From Trichosphaerium sp. ATCC 40318 (Eukaryota > Discosea > Flabellinia > Trichosidae): 64,000 nt of DNA. The stretch lies in NCBI GenBank assembly GCA_038496445.1, contig JALMLS010000590.1, positions 144,068 to 208,067 on the forward strand. Direction: 5' to 3'. Under the pieces are notes generated by a model, which saw nothing but the letters and a program-made list of their open reading frames with translations, was not told where the DNA came from and made no database searches. This document shows positions 22,803 to 34,811 of this stretch, piece by piece. Numbering within the stretch: the first letter of the stretch is position 1; every line of letters begins with the position of its first letter. The position numbers and the translations under genes were made by a program.

Positions 22803-24687
22803 TTAGTTTATAAATGGTGTTCGTTCTGTAGAGTGTTTCTGTATCTGCTCCTTTATACGTATTCTTCTAACCTCTCTTTGTTCCCATAACTTCCACAGAA
22901 CAACAGCTAAGGAAACAATATAGTTAGAACGTTCAAATAAAGCTATACAATCTATGTAAAGTTCCTTACCTGCAAGCAACAACGCAAGAGCTGGGATTAT
23001 GAATTCAACTTGTACACGTTGTCTTCCAGGTACAGGGAATACTATAAAGTAAATTGCACTATTATTAAGTAAGCTATAGCTCAGTAATAATGAGATGTTT
23101 TATGTTGTTCCTTTATTGTGTTTCTGAAAAAAAAGAGAAAATTACACAACAATCGTGTGTTGTAATCTTACCTGAGAGGAGAGGCAAGGGTCTGTGCAAT
23201 GAGTGTAAAGACAGCAGATTCACCTGCTAATATAGCTGATATTGTATTCGCTGAAATGAAAGCACCTATGAATATGATACCATGCCACCATGTATCTTTG
23301 CACATGGGATATATTTCAAGATCTACTTCATGTAGGAAACACTGCCATGTGAATGATAAATTGGAAAAAAATGTCTTTGGATTAGGGCTAAAAGCATTAA
23401 GCGATAATAAGATGTCAATCAGGTTTGTAAATGGAGTTCTTGAAGAGTTTTAAAAGTAAACAATTATTTTTTTCTTGCCTAAAACCGAAGCCTTTGATGA
23501 AGTCTACCTGAATTGTATTAAGATTTTTAAACCTTATATTAACGTATAAACGTACCCAGAAAAGTAGTAATGCAGTTAAAAGCTGTGCCATGTTACTCCA
23601 GAACAGCATATCGATTAAATCATAAAACATGTCTCCACCTTGTTGAACACGAAATCTCTGTGTTTACCATTAGTACAACTAGTATTATCGCTTGTACGTA
23701 CAAGAAATCGCTCTTGAAATACTGTAGAGAATGCGCCTGGTAGCTGTGCAACCATAAAACCGAAAACCCAAACGATAGTAACTAATACAAGTTAGAAGCG
23801 AAGGCAGTAAAAGTATTTTTCTTTTTTTCTAATAATAATGTTTGATTATTACTAACTTGTTCCATTTACTAGACTTCCTTTCCCCTGGACAATATCAGCA
23901 ACGGTAGGTATCAAGCTTATAACAACACCCCACATTACAAGTATCATCGAAAATATAGGTGCCCACTGACAACTAGAAGTAAAAAAACCAGTAAGCAGTC
24001 TATCGAAAACTCATATCGATTACTATGTGTATTTTGATTTTTCGACTACCCAAATCTTTGATGCAGGAATGCCCCAAATGAACGTTGTCTAAATAATAAT
24101 TCGTCAAGACATTCTATAGTTAACCTACCCATCATACTGTTTGGAGTAGTGTTTGTAATATAGGAGTAACACGGTTCGGAAGAGATGAATAGACAGTGAT
24201 TAACCCATTCAAAGCTTGATACAACAATCAGAAGTGACATAAAAGTAAAGAGCAGCTATGCTTCCAGATGTAACTGGATACCATGGTTTACGTGTCAACG
24301 CCATAGTGTGGTGTTGGATTGAGACATCCAGCAAGCCTAAAACTCACCTAAGAATCCTCCAATACCGAGGTAAGTAAGCCAATATTGACGAAATTGTGCT
24401 GCAGGAGGCCTTCGAATAACCTACAGAAAGTAAGTGATAGCAAATTGACACAAAGGTTCCCAACTTTATAGGCGGCAGTGAGAATAGCGTATACTAATCC
24501 AAAACCAAGGCTAGTTATCAGTAATACAAAGTACGGTCCCGAAGATCGTTCAGAAGGAAATTTACTTAGAAAGAGAGGCAGGCTTACAAGCATTGACGCT
24601 TGTGCTAGTGTGAACACTAACAATGCGTTAGTGTCAATCTTTACTTTGTTTTATCTTACGCAACATTAAAAGCAAAGGCTTAAGCAT
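22803..24687 (-). CDS. CRT-like transporter (drug/metabolite transporter superfamily)
   Basis: About ten exons from ATG 24685-24687 to TAA 22803-22805. Joining by frame gives an integral membrane protein with roughly ten helices. Diagnostic stretches are YLGIGGFLG then ALNGLITVYSSLPNRVTPIL, LQTTFIWGIPASKIW, IFSMILVMWGVVISLIPTVA, FMVAQLPGAFSTVFQERFL, WWHGIIFIGAFISANTISAI and SAVFTLIAQTLASPLS. This order and the P-x-LQ, GxxISLIP and ...STVFQE motifs match the CRT-like family (relatives of the Plasmodium chloroquine-resistance transporter), which moves small organic solutes across vacuolar or lysosomal membranes. The loop of about 50 residues near 23360-23480 has an uncertain exon junction. It ends in a basic cytosolic tail. 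Confidence 0.75.
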
Positions 24688-25086
24688 TGCACTACAGTAG
24701 CGGTACCAACTGTTATCCTATGGGATATTTGAATAAGTACGTCAACGAATACGTTTAGAAAACAAAACCCCCAAAAGCAGGTGTAATTGTGAGTGCATAA
24801 TTCGCGTTAATCACGTGCGATGATATAAAAAAGCACGTGTATTAGTGGTTTTTTTTTTTGTACCTCATTGTTTTCTTCCCTTTCCAAGGAATACTTTGCT
24901 TCCATGGATTACTAGGTAGCGCGATGTGTCTATTGCCTTTTGGGACAATCTTCGTCTGTTTTATTTTTTTTTCAGATTCGGTTAAGTAACGCTTTGATTT
25001 GAGTGTGCTTAACGAAGCTATCTTGTAGAATTACTACTGTGCTTAGTACTTCACCTACAAGTGCGTTTGTGCGTTTGGAATACAGT
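24688..25086. promoter_or_regulatory. Divergent intergenic region
   Basis: About 400 bases between the CRT-like gene (minus) and the MRD1-like gene (plus). It holds two CACGTG palindromes close together (near 24813 and 24835), candidate E-box-like sites by sequence only. Confidence 0.4.
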
Positions 25087-28000
25087 ATGAATAGAATTGT
25101 AAACAATGTGTTAAAAAGCTACGAAAACGGTAACAATAGTACGCCATTTAAACCCACATGCGTCGTAATACTCAAAAACAATAAAAGGATATCAAAAACC
25201 ATACCGTGATAACCAAAGAGCTAATAATGAAGAAACAAAGCCTACAACGCGTTTATTTGTTCGTAATTTACCTCCTAAACTAACAGACGGTGAATTAAAC
25301 GCATTATTCTCAAAATATGGATCTGTTACTGATTGTCGCATAATGACTACAAAGTACGTGCAAATGTCAGTTTTTTTTCGACAAGTTCGTTACTGAAATA
25401 GCAGTTTTTTTTTCCCAAGTTTTTTTTGAAGCCTCGTAAAGTACCCATAGCATGTACTACGTGTGTAGATGCCATGGATAACGTAGTTTTGAATAAATGC
25501 GCTTTTAAACAGAAAGATTGATAAAACTCGTCATTTTTTGTTGTTTTTGATTTTTCCGCTTTAGGGAAGGACGTAGCAGGCGTTTTGGGTTTGTTGGATT
25601 TTCTAATATTGATGATGCAATAAACACAAAGAAAGAGCTTAACCAGACATACTTGGGTAGTTATAAGGTGTCAATAGATTTTGCAAGAAAGGTATACTTA
25701 TTTTCAATGTTTTATCCACGTGTGATTGTTGAAGTTTCGACTTTTCTTTTGTTGTACGCTTATGTGATTTGTTTAGAGAGGTTCTGATCAATTAAACCGT
25801 CCTTGGAGTAAGTACTCTGAGGGTAGCTCGGCACATAGTTCAGTTGTTGATCAGCAGAAGCGAGAAACTGAGAGAATAGCAAAAAAGAAAGCAAAGAAAG
25901 AGAACAAAAAGAAAGAGAAAAAAAAGGAAGAGAACCCTCTTATGGATGAATTTATAAGTATGCACAAGAAAGCAACAGCGTTTACAGACGTTATACAAGC
26001 TTCTCAAGAACCAAACAATACAGGTAAGGACGACATAACCATCTCAAAAGGAATACTAAGAAAAACCTCAAAAATAGATGTTATGGACATTGATAAGGTC
26101 ACCGATGCAAATCAAGCTATGAAAAACATTGAAGAAGAGACAGGAAATGTTCCTGCAGATGCAACGGCTAATGACGCTTTGGATTTTTTAAAGCAGAAGA
26201 AGTCCAAAAAAGGATTTGATTTTTCACTTCTTGAGGAGGTAGCTCCTTTTGTTTAATCAATGCTCGCTTAACTGTCTCATTAGAAAGGTGAAGAAGCTGC
26301 GATTCGTAGCGCAGATCCTACGCAAAGGTTTCTAGATGATCTAGGCATTGATAGCGCCAAGAAGAGAAAAGCTGATGAAATGGGAGGTGAAGAAGATAAC
26401 AAACAGGCTAAAAAACAAAAAACATCAAAATCAAAGAGCGCTTCCATGAATCTTTTCAATGAAGGTATGTTCTCTGGCATTTTGATTATTATTCTTTCTT
26501 AACCACCTTATAGAAGCGCGTGAAGATGGTGAGGAAGAGGATTATGGTGGTATGATGCTCTTAAATCAAGGAAAATCAGCACAGGATGAAAGTGACTCTG
26601 AAAGCGAAGATGACCTTCCCCAGGCTCGAGATGAAACAGTACCGCTTGCAGCAAAGATTCAAAGTATGTAATACGCTACTGAAACTATTTTTAACATTAG
26701 ATATAGGTACAAAGGAGGGTAAAACAGTCTCAGGCGATGTACCTTTCTTATCAGACAAACCAGAGGTTAAAGAGGCTCCAGTCGATCCACAGACCACTGG
26801 TAGACTTCGGGTATTAAATATTGCGTATCATTTAAGTGAGGATGACTTGAGAGAGATTTTCTCGCCATTTGGAGAGATTGAAGAGGTACCCTATGACTTG
26901 TTTTGAATGGAGATTTTTTTAAGTGATTTTGCTTTTTTTTTTTAATTTTGTTTTGAACAGGTTCACATTGTAGTCGAAAAGAGAACCAAGAGATCACGTG
27001 GTTTTGCATTCATACAATTTTCATCACCTTCACATGCCCTAGAAGTACGGTTTTTGAGAAAATTTTGTTGTTGGTGGTTCGCTGTAACTCATAAAAAAAA
27101 AGGCAATGAGATCTCTTCATGGAGAGATTGTTTCTGGAAGAGTATTGAAAGTTGAGACTGCTGATAAAAAGTTGGAGGTTTCGGATGACTTCAAAGTCAT
27201 GAACTCTGGTAAAGGCTTCAGATCTGAATACCAGAAGAAAAAACATTTGAAACTCCTTGCAAACAAAGACAAAGATGTCAGTTGGAATTCCCTATTTATG
27301 GATGTACGACGATTATATTTGCTCATTATACGTCTTATTAACGTTTATTTAAATAGTCATTTTCTGTTGCGCAATCTATGGCGAATAGATATGGCGTGCA
27401 GGCGAGCGATGTACTGAGCAAAGACGGGGATGGCATGGCCGTCAGGTGAGCTTTCATTTCAGAATCGAAAAACCTTAAAAATGCTGTCTTAAACCAATAC
27501 CTGCCAATGAATTTTGGATGTTTACTCTATATTAAAGGCTTGCTTTGGGTGAAAATCAAGTAGTCAGTGAAACAAAGAATTTCTTAAGTCAGGTACCCAT
27601 TTATTGTTAAAACCGTTTTCTGGCAATAATAATAAAAAAAATAGAATGGAGTTTCACTTGATGCATTGAAAGCACATTACAATAAAGATATTACAAGAAG
27701 TAATACAACAATACTAGTAAAAGGATTGAATTTTAGAGTAACAGAAGATAAAATCCATGAATTATTCAAACCGTTTGGATCTATAGCACAAGTAAACAGT
27801 TTTTTTTTTTTTTTTTTTCGATTTGAACTTAACTAACCTATATCTAAGTTGTTGTTGCCTCCATCCAAAACTATTGCACTCATTGAGTACTTTGAACCAA
27901 AGGATGCCAAGAAGGCTTTTAATTCTCTAGCTTATCGTCAATTTAATGATAAACCGTTAATGCTTGAGTGGGCACCAACAGGTATAATTTTTTTTTACTG

Positions 28001-29343
28001 AATTGCTTTTTTAAATATGCTTCTTTGTCATCTTGTATCTCACTCTTGACCCTTTAGGTACTCTCAAAAACAAACCAAAGACAGAATACAATGTAAAAAG
28101 ATCAAACACAAAACCTGTTGAGCGAGAAGCTGTTGTTGTCGAAGGCAAGCCAACAAGATGGATCATTGTTTGTTTTTTTCACTAATTCCGAAAATAGAAC
28201 TTATGGATAACGGTGCTGAGAATAGTACACTTTATGTAACAAACATTGCATTCTCTACAACTAAACAAAGACTTGTTAATGTATTCAGACGTGTTGGGTC
28301 CGTTGTATCATTGAAATTGGCTCAAAAGCGAAACTCTACTGGACAACTTGTCAGCTTAGGTATGTACTGCTTCCTTGATGTTTCTTTCTGCAAATAATTT
28401 ATATTATGTCTAGGTTACGCTTTTGTTGAATATAAGTACAAAGACGAAGCTATGAAGGCATACAAGAAATGTCAAGTACGGCCCTTTTTTTCTTGAAGAA
28501 AAAAAAAACCCCAAAAATAAACCTTAGTAATCACGTGGATCAATGTCTAAAACTCAAATAGGGGAAAGAAATAGATGGAAGAAATATTAAAATTGCATTC
28601 TCTAAACCTAAAGCACAAGAAGAGGCATCGAACCGTAAAGGTATCAAAGACTTTAAAGTCACTACAAAGATTATGGTACGTTTTCTGCTTTTTTTTTTGT
28701 TAGTGTACAATTGTCTTATTAACATGCAATGTACCTGTTCATTAATTAATATTTCAGGTACGCAATATTGCGTTCGAAGCAACACACAAAGATTTATGGA
28801 ATTTGTTTTCGTACGTTATTCATTATAATCCCATGTCTCTTTTTCAGCGAACATGTTTTTTTTTTTTCCCATCGATGTCAAAAGCTAGCTCTTATCCATT
28901 ACTACTCACTTCAAACTCCCGTTATTTTGGTTACTTACATCCGTTGTAGACCTTTTGGTGAGATTAAAGCTTTGAGGTTGCCTCTAAAGAAAGAAGGTAC
29001 ATATTCCAAAAAAAAGAAGCGAAATGTCTATTCACTTTTCTAACTTTTTTCTCACTTAGGGAGACACAGAGGATTCGCTTTTGTTGAATTTCTTACAAAA
29101 GGTGAAGCTGAAAACGCTTTTAATGGATTAAATACGCATCTTTATGGTACGAGAGACATAGCTTAATCCCTTCATTTTCTTTTTTTTTTCTTTCTTTTTT
29201 ACCTCGATATTTGTTAATTGTATGCAATTAAATGTTTTGTTATAGGACGTAGACTTGTTCTTGAATATGCTATGCCAGAAGAGTCTCTAACAGAACAAAA
29301 GCGCAAAGTAGAAAAATACTTTAACAACAACACAAAAATGTAG
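25087..29343 (+). CDS. MRD1: MRD1/RBM19-type protein with five RRMs
   Basis: About 18 exons from ATG 25087-25089 (an in-frame upstream codon also exists) to TAG 29341-29343. RRM1 (LFVRNLPPKLTDGELNALFS ... RRFGFVGFSNIDD) is followed by a Lys/Glu-rich linker. RRM2 (RLRVLNIAYHLSEDDLREIF ... RGFAFIQFSSP), RRM3 (TTILVKGLNFRVTEDKIHEL), RRM4 (STLYVTNIAFSTTKQRLVNV ... GYAFVEYKYKDEA) and RRM5 (KIMVRNIAFEATHKDLWNLF ... RGFAFVEFLTKGEA) follow. This five- to six-RRM layout with acidic/Lys linkers is that of Mrd1/RBM19, needed for early 18S pre-rRNA processing in the nucleolus. Donors include GTACG, GTAT and GTAA types; one intron holds a run of about 20 T (27799-27818). Confidence 0.9.
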
Positions 29344-31307
29344 CATAACAAAAACAACTAAAAAAAAATTAAACAAGTTACCAAAAAAAAAAACCATACT
29401 ATTACTTCAGTTTGTTACTTGACCTACGGTTTGAGCTGTATGAATTTGGGTAACAAGCTAAATATGGCATATACAAAGACACGATAGAGAGTCAGCCTTT
29501 ACAGCCTCTTGTTCGTGACAGGTAAAATATGTAAGTTTTGTTCACGTTTTTTTTTATTCAGTTTTCAGTGGTTTGTGGATTATCCGTGAGTGGAAGTGTT
29601 CCAGTTTTAATTGTGATCACATTCGTATGTTCTTTTGCCAAAACAATACCGCAGACGTGGGTACAATTGTAGCTCTAGTATGCTTGTACGCTGGACTAAT
29701 TTTATAGATTTAAAATTAAAGTTGAGCTTTACACTATGGCACTCCTTCTGGTGCTACCCAGAAAGTATTTAATCCTTACTAGTTTCAAGCGTTGTTTATT
29801 GGTTAGTTCCGTGGTACAAAGAGGAACCAAACGTTTCCTAGGAGTAACCAAAGTTTATTAAGCTAAAACAAAAAGGTATCGTTTGACGAGGTGCCTCACT
29901 GTGTTTTAGATGTTCTTGTATAAGCAGTCCAAACCCTTCGTCAGAACTCCTCGTGCTTGTATCTATACCGTGACGACACGCCAGGTAAATCTTAAAGAGA
30001 TGCGGCATTACTGTTAAAACGAAACTTAGTACGTTAAGGTTGTCATTGTACTTCGTCCCGACGAGAGAGTCATCACACAAGTGCCTTGTGGACCCTCACC
30101 CATCAAGCCGCTAGTTAATAAAACGTGCTGTAAATTCATCTTTATAACGATCTTGAACCGTACCACGAAGAGGACACATGTCTCACAACATGGCCAGTGA
30201 CGTTTTTAGACACTTTCAATATTATAATTTGTACGTTCATCAATTGTATTGCAGATGTCATGGTTACCTAGACATCATTGTTGCGTACCCCATCCGTTGT
30301 CTAAACTACTTTTTAGTAATCGCAAAAGACGCTTTACGTCTGATGGGCATCAAAGCAACGCGGACGCGATCAATTCACTCAAACCTTGTGTCCTACCCCA
30401 ACCACAAGTACCTGCGTTTTTCTGTGATAGATTATTACGTGTTGGTACAACGACAACAGAGATATAACATTCCTTTACGGTACGCCAATGACATTGCACG
30501 CAAAACAGAAATTTGAAAAAAAAAAAAAAAAAAAACTTGAAAACCGTAAAAATTACCTGAGAAATGCTTACCTACTAGCTACATATGACAAATAATGAAA
30601 AAAAAGTTTTTTAATCGAGAAAAAAAAGTAGTTTCTTTTTCTTTTTCGCACCTTTCCTTTTATAATCATTAAAAAAACCGCTTCGTTAAATAGCCAATTA
30701 GTCATAAAACTTTGCAGTTCATTCCTTTACTTCAAAATTCTCTGACGTGATCTGGTTAGTCTGATACTTTGATATAGAGCGCTCAAGTACACTGTCCTCG
30801 CATGGTAGTGAAATATACACCAAACAACGCATAGAGTTCCGTTTTTTTTGTCAACAAGAACAGTCATCAAAAAAATAATCGTTTCGAAAGGCCAATCAAC
30901 CCAACGATACCCTTTAGACGTGTATTTTAACGTACAAAGAAAGAGAACTTACTACACGAAACTTTAGTCTAGATACGAGGGATATGAGTGATCTGGGTGA
31001 AGTAGGCTGTGACGTACTCAGTTTACCTCTTTCTTCATTTTTAAGCTATTAAAATATGCAACAATACAAAAGAATAGAATATATCTATTTTTTTGGTCTC
31101 TTTCGATGGATTGTGGAGATGACACGTCGAATCTAATGCTTTGGGTACCAAATGCATTAAAAATCATAATTGACACCTTATTTATTATGCTCATTGATCA
31201 TACAAACTTTTACAAAGCTCATTAAATGAGTTTTTAAACGTTTTGTGGATGTCTGTAACATTTAGACATTTTTTGACTGTAACACATAACAGAACGACCA
31301 AACGTCA
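29344..31307. other. Intergenic region with short open frames
   Basis: Nearly 2 kb without a convincing gene. Open frames at 29838-30080 (minus) and 30178-30516 (plus) have no family resemblance and poor splice context. A run of about 20 A starts at 30516 immediately after the latter's stop. Possibly decayed coding sequence. Confidence 0.35.
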
Positions 31308-31666
31308 ATGAAAACAAGACGTAAGGATTACGGTGTACCTGTAGAAATACCGAAGCCTAAACCTAAACCATATGCAGAGTATTGTACGTATATAAACACG
31401 TGACAAAAACAAAAACATTTCCTTCTAACTTTTTTGTCCTAACAGGTTTTGATTTCAGGCTGAAGACTTTTAATGGATGTACACCTGCTCAAGTAGTTCG
31501 TGGTATTGACTGGGTAACGTCACAGATTAGAGGCGGTAAAGTACAACTGGATAAATCGTTCGTGACGTCGTTTGATGATCACTACGGGGCGTTTTATAGT
31601 GATAGAGAGTGTGATGTGCAAATACTATATTACCCTCCTGCTGGAATTGAATGGAAGTATTCTTAA
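31308..31666 (+). CDS. Small conserved-looking protein, unknown
   Basis: Exons 31308-31383 and 31446-31666 (62-base intron, GTACGT...AACAG) give 98 residues. The N-terminus is basic and proline-rich (MKTRRKDYG, then EIPKPKPKPYAE). A compact acidic/aromatic domain follows (FDFRLKTFNGCTPAQVVRGI ... QILYYPPAGIEWKYS). No signal peptide or transmembrane segment. Not recognised. Confidence 0.6.
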
Positions 31667-32539
31667 AATAAACGTATTGGTACTTTAATGCGTATTATGG
31701 ATTAGTTTCATAGTAATATAAGCTATGTGCTTGGTTATAGTTAATTTTAGACTAACCACTTGAATCACGTTGTTCGACTTAAAAGTCTGTTATTTCGCTT
31801 TGTTTTTTTCGAAAGTGTTGTGCGATGTTGGCCTTGGTTAACGACATGTGACCTTCCTCATTCCGTTGAAAGTTGTTCACGTATTAATAACCTTGGAGGT
31901 TGTAGTATAGTAGTGGAATTGGTAAAGGGATCTATTGTAGCTAGGTTCGTAGAGTTCGCAACCTCAAGTAAGGGTAGGAATTTTTTTTGTGGATTTTTTT
32001 TTATTGCGATTTCCTTCTGTACTGCGTATGTTCATACTATTTTTACTGGTTGCTAAGGATGGAGTCTAAGATTAAGCTTTTATTTTATTCAATTTAGAAG
32101 GTTAGACAACCCTTATACTCCCTGGTCTCGAACATATGAAACTGTTTTCAAAAGTTGTTTTTTTTTTTTTTTTGACGTCTATGAGATTTGTTTGTATTTG
32201 CTCGTTTTGAGCTTGTTCGCAATGAGCCTTTCTTTTTTTTATTTTATTGCGAAAAGACATTTACGTAAAATGATTGATTTGATCGTGCTACAATACGTTA
32301 TTGCTAGGTATGCTCAGCTTAATATTGTTTCACAATAAAGTACAGAAATTAGCTGTATTTATCAATGCGAAGTGCTCATACGGTCCATCTGGGAAGTTAT
32401 GGCTACTCAGTTTATGAATGACGTACTGTAGTACTATTGCAGATGTATTGCTAGTAGTAACAACTAAGTGGTACTTAAAATACTCTAGCTTTGATCAAAA
32501 TGAGACATTTCAGGTCAAAAAGGTTCTCCAAATCAAAAA
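31667..32539. other. Intergenic
   Basis: About 870 bases. A coding-looking stretch occurs at roughly 31835-31970 (plus; NNLGGCSIVVELVKGSIV) with no complete exon structure. A perfect 7-bp inverted pair (GAGGTTG / CAACCTC, 31896-31965) brackets 56 bases but the interior does not fold as a tRNA. T-runs at 32158-32174. Confidence 0.3.
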
Positions 32540-33557
32540 ATGTCGTCTTCAACTAACCACATAGTCAAGGTACTGGTTTTCTAACCTTAGTCTTGCTTAA
32601 CGGAATTTTATAGATAAAAACATCGCAATCAGATTGTTGTCACTTATTGAACATACCAGTGGAGCTACACCTTCGTATCATCGGTCTTGATATTAAACTT
32701 GGTATTCAATGGCCATTGCTTTCAAAACAAGCAGCTTTTAGCTCAAAGAGGTATGATAGTAAGCTAAGAAAACACGGGACATGGATACACACGCATACAA
32801 CAAACAGGAATAAACACACACCTATAGCACGTGACAATGTCAAAAAACGGATTGTTGTCAAGAAAGCTCTGTGGAAACATGGTAAACGTCACGGTAAATT
32901 CAAGGAATGGCACGTGACTAGTGGCAGAATGGCCAAACGGTATTTTTATGTAAATGATAAGTTGGACGGAGAGTATAACGAGTGGTTCGACAATGGACAA
33001 ATACATAAACATTGCTACTATATCAATGGCAAGTTAGATGGGAAGTACAAGGAGTGGTATTCTAATGCAAAGACATACAAAGCGTGCTTTTACACCAACG
33101 GTAAGCTAAATGGAAAGTACAAAGAGTGCTACAAGAATGGGGTTGTGTCAAAAGAGTGTTGTTACTTAAAAGGTTGTTTGAACGGGAAGTACAAAGAGTC
33201 AACTGTATATGGTACTTTAAGCTTACTTTGCCATTATGTTAACGGTGATTTACATGGAGAGTACAAGGAATGGAATAAGAAAGGTCTATGCTGGCTAGAG
33301 TGTAACTACTTTAAGGATAAAAAGAAGGAGAGCACACAACTTGGCATTCGAATGGTAAAGTATGGGTGCATTGTCACTATGTCCAAGGTAAACTAGAAGG
33401 AGAGTACAAGATGTGGTATGATAATGGTAAACTATCAGAAAGTGGTCAGTATGTTAGCGGTAGCCGAGAGGGAAAATTTAAAATGTGGAAGAGAAATGGT
33501 AGGTTGAAGAAGCGATGTATCTACAGCAATAACAAAGAAAGTAAAAGTCAAATATAA
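32540..33557 (+). pseudogene. F-box-like/MORN-variant repeat protein (copy 4), frameshifted
   Basis: Exon 1 is 32540-32569 (MSSSTNHIVK) and exon 2 starts at 32614 after a 44-base intron (GTACTG...TATAG). The signature NIPVELHLRIIGLDI then QWPLLSKQAAFSS and YDSKLRKHG is followed by eight MORN-variant repeats. At about 33320-33335 (run of A/G) the frame shifts. The first frame stops at 33396, while the repeats continue in another frame (HCHYVQGKLEGEYKMWYDNG) to TAA 33557. A single-base indel explains this. Hence either a recent pseudogene, an assembly error, or a truncated protein of about 259 residues. The upstream part looks under normal coding constraint. Confidence 0.65.
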
Positions 33558-33875
33558 AAATGAGGACACACTTCTTTAACAACCCTTTATTATATGTACT
33601 TCACTATCACTTCAATATGCATATAAGTTTGTAAAAATCAACAAATGAATGTCTTGCATCAATATCTTGCTGTTTTCGAAGAACAACTTTATTCATACCA
33701 ACACAAACACGAAGGTATGATCTTCGGATTGTAAAACCTACGTGTAAATAGCAGTTCGGATAACGCAACAATATAAGTCTTTTTTGAAGCACTTTTACGA
33801 CCAGCTGAAAAGTCAATGATTTTCATAAGAAAAAAGCATAGATTCTACACAGCCTAAAGAACGCAACGCAACAGC

Positions 33876-34811
33876 ATGGTATGTTCGCATTTTCCTAAAT
33901 AAACCGTCACAGCACCTTACGGCGTTATTTAGACAACAATAAAACAGAATTACAGTCTATTAGACCTTCCTATAGAGCTACACCTTGATATTACGGATTT
34001 AGACTTTGAAACCTATAAAAAATGGCCGTTGCTAACAAAACACATGGCAACGATAACAAGGTTCGATAGCGACTTCAAAAAGCATGGAAAGTGGCTTAAA
34101 CAATACAAAGAACAAGGAAGAATGTGTGAGCAATGTGTCTTCGACCATGGTTCAAGAGAAGGTCAGTGTAAGAAGTGGCATGTCAATGGACAACTTGCTG
34201 GGGTATCAAATTATTCCAGAGGTAAGCTTGAAGGAGAGCACAAGAGATGGCATTCAAATGGTCGAAAGTCTATGTGTTGTCATTACGTCAATGGAAAGAA
34301 AGAAGGAGAGTACTTACGCTATATAAATGATGCAATGTATTGGCAGTGTAACTATGTCAAAGACAAACTTGAAGGAGAATACAGAGAGTGGTATAAACAT
34401 GGAGATTTAAAAGAGATTTGTCATTACGCTAGTGGGATACTTGAAGGAGAGTACAAGAAATGGTATTATTATGGTAAGGTGAAAGAGTATTGTACATATG
34501 TCAATGGTAAGCTAGAGGGAGAGTTTAAGTATTGGCATTATAGTGGTCAATTGAATGAGCAGTGTTATTATGTCAACGGCAAACTGGAAGGAGTTTACAA
34601 GAGTTGGTTTATGAATGGCCAAGTGAGCGAGATTAGTAACTATGTCAATGGCAAACGACATGGAGAGTATAAACTATGGTATCAAGATGGGCGACTATCA
34701 ACAGAATGTGTATATGTTGATGGTATACGAGACGGTGAGTTCAAGAGATACTCCTACGAAGGAGTATTGGTACTACAGGGTAAGTACATTAATGGTAAAC
34801 AAGAAGACTGA
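33876..34811 (+). CDS. F-box-like/MORN-variant repeat protein (copy 5)
   Basis: The proposed structure has an ATG (33876-33878) sitting directly on a GTATGT donor, a 54-base intron to TTTAG, and exon 2 at 33933-34811, 293 residues in frame. Signature: LPIELHLDITDLD, then KKWPLLTKHMATITRFDSDF and KHGKW. About nine well-kept MORN-variant repeats follow (HVNGQLAG, YSRGKLEGEHKRWHSNG, YVNGKLEGEFKYWHYSG, YVNGKRHGEYKLWYQDG). It lies 0.3 kb from copy 4 and is similar enough to suggest tandem duplication. Intact, unlike copy 4. The single-codon first exon is an inference; a longer 5' exon is possible. Confidence 0.75.

Noticed and set aside
30178-30536. Retrocopy: open frame 30178-30516 followed at once by about 20 A
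   Set aside because: Similar homopolymer runs of A or T occur in introns and intergenic DNA elsewhere (908-926, 27799-27818, 32158-32174), and no source gene or target-site duplication is visible.
31896-31965. Possible tRNA with perfect 7-bp acceptor pair GAGGTTG/CAACCTC
   Set aside because: The 56-base interior has no D-, anticodon- or T-arm pairing, so it is a short inverted repeat only.
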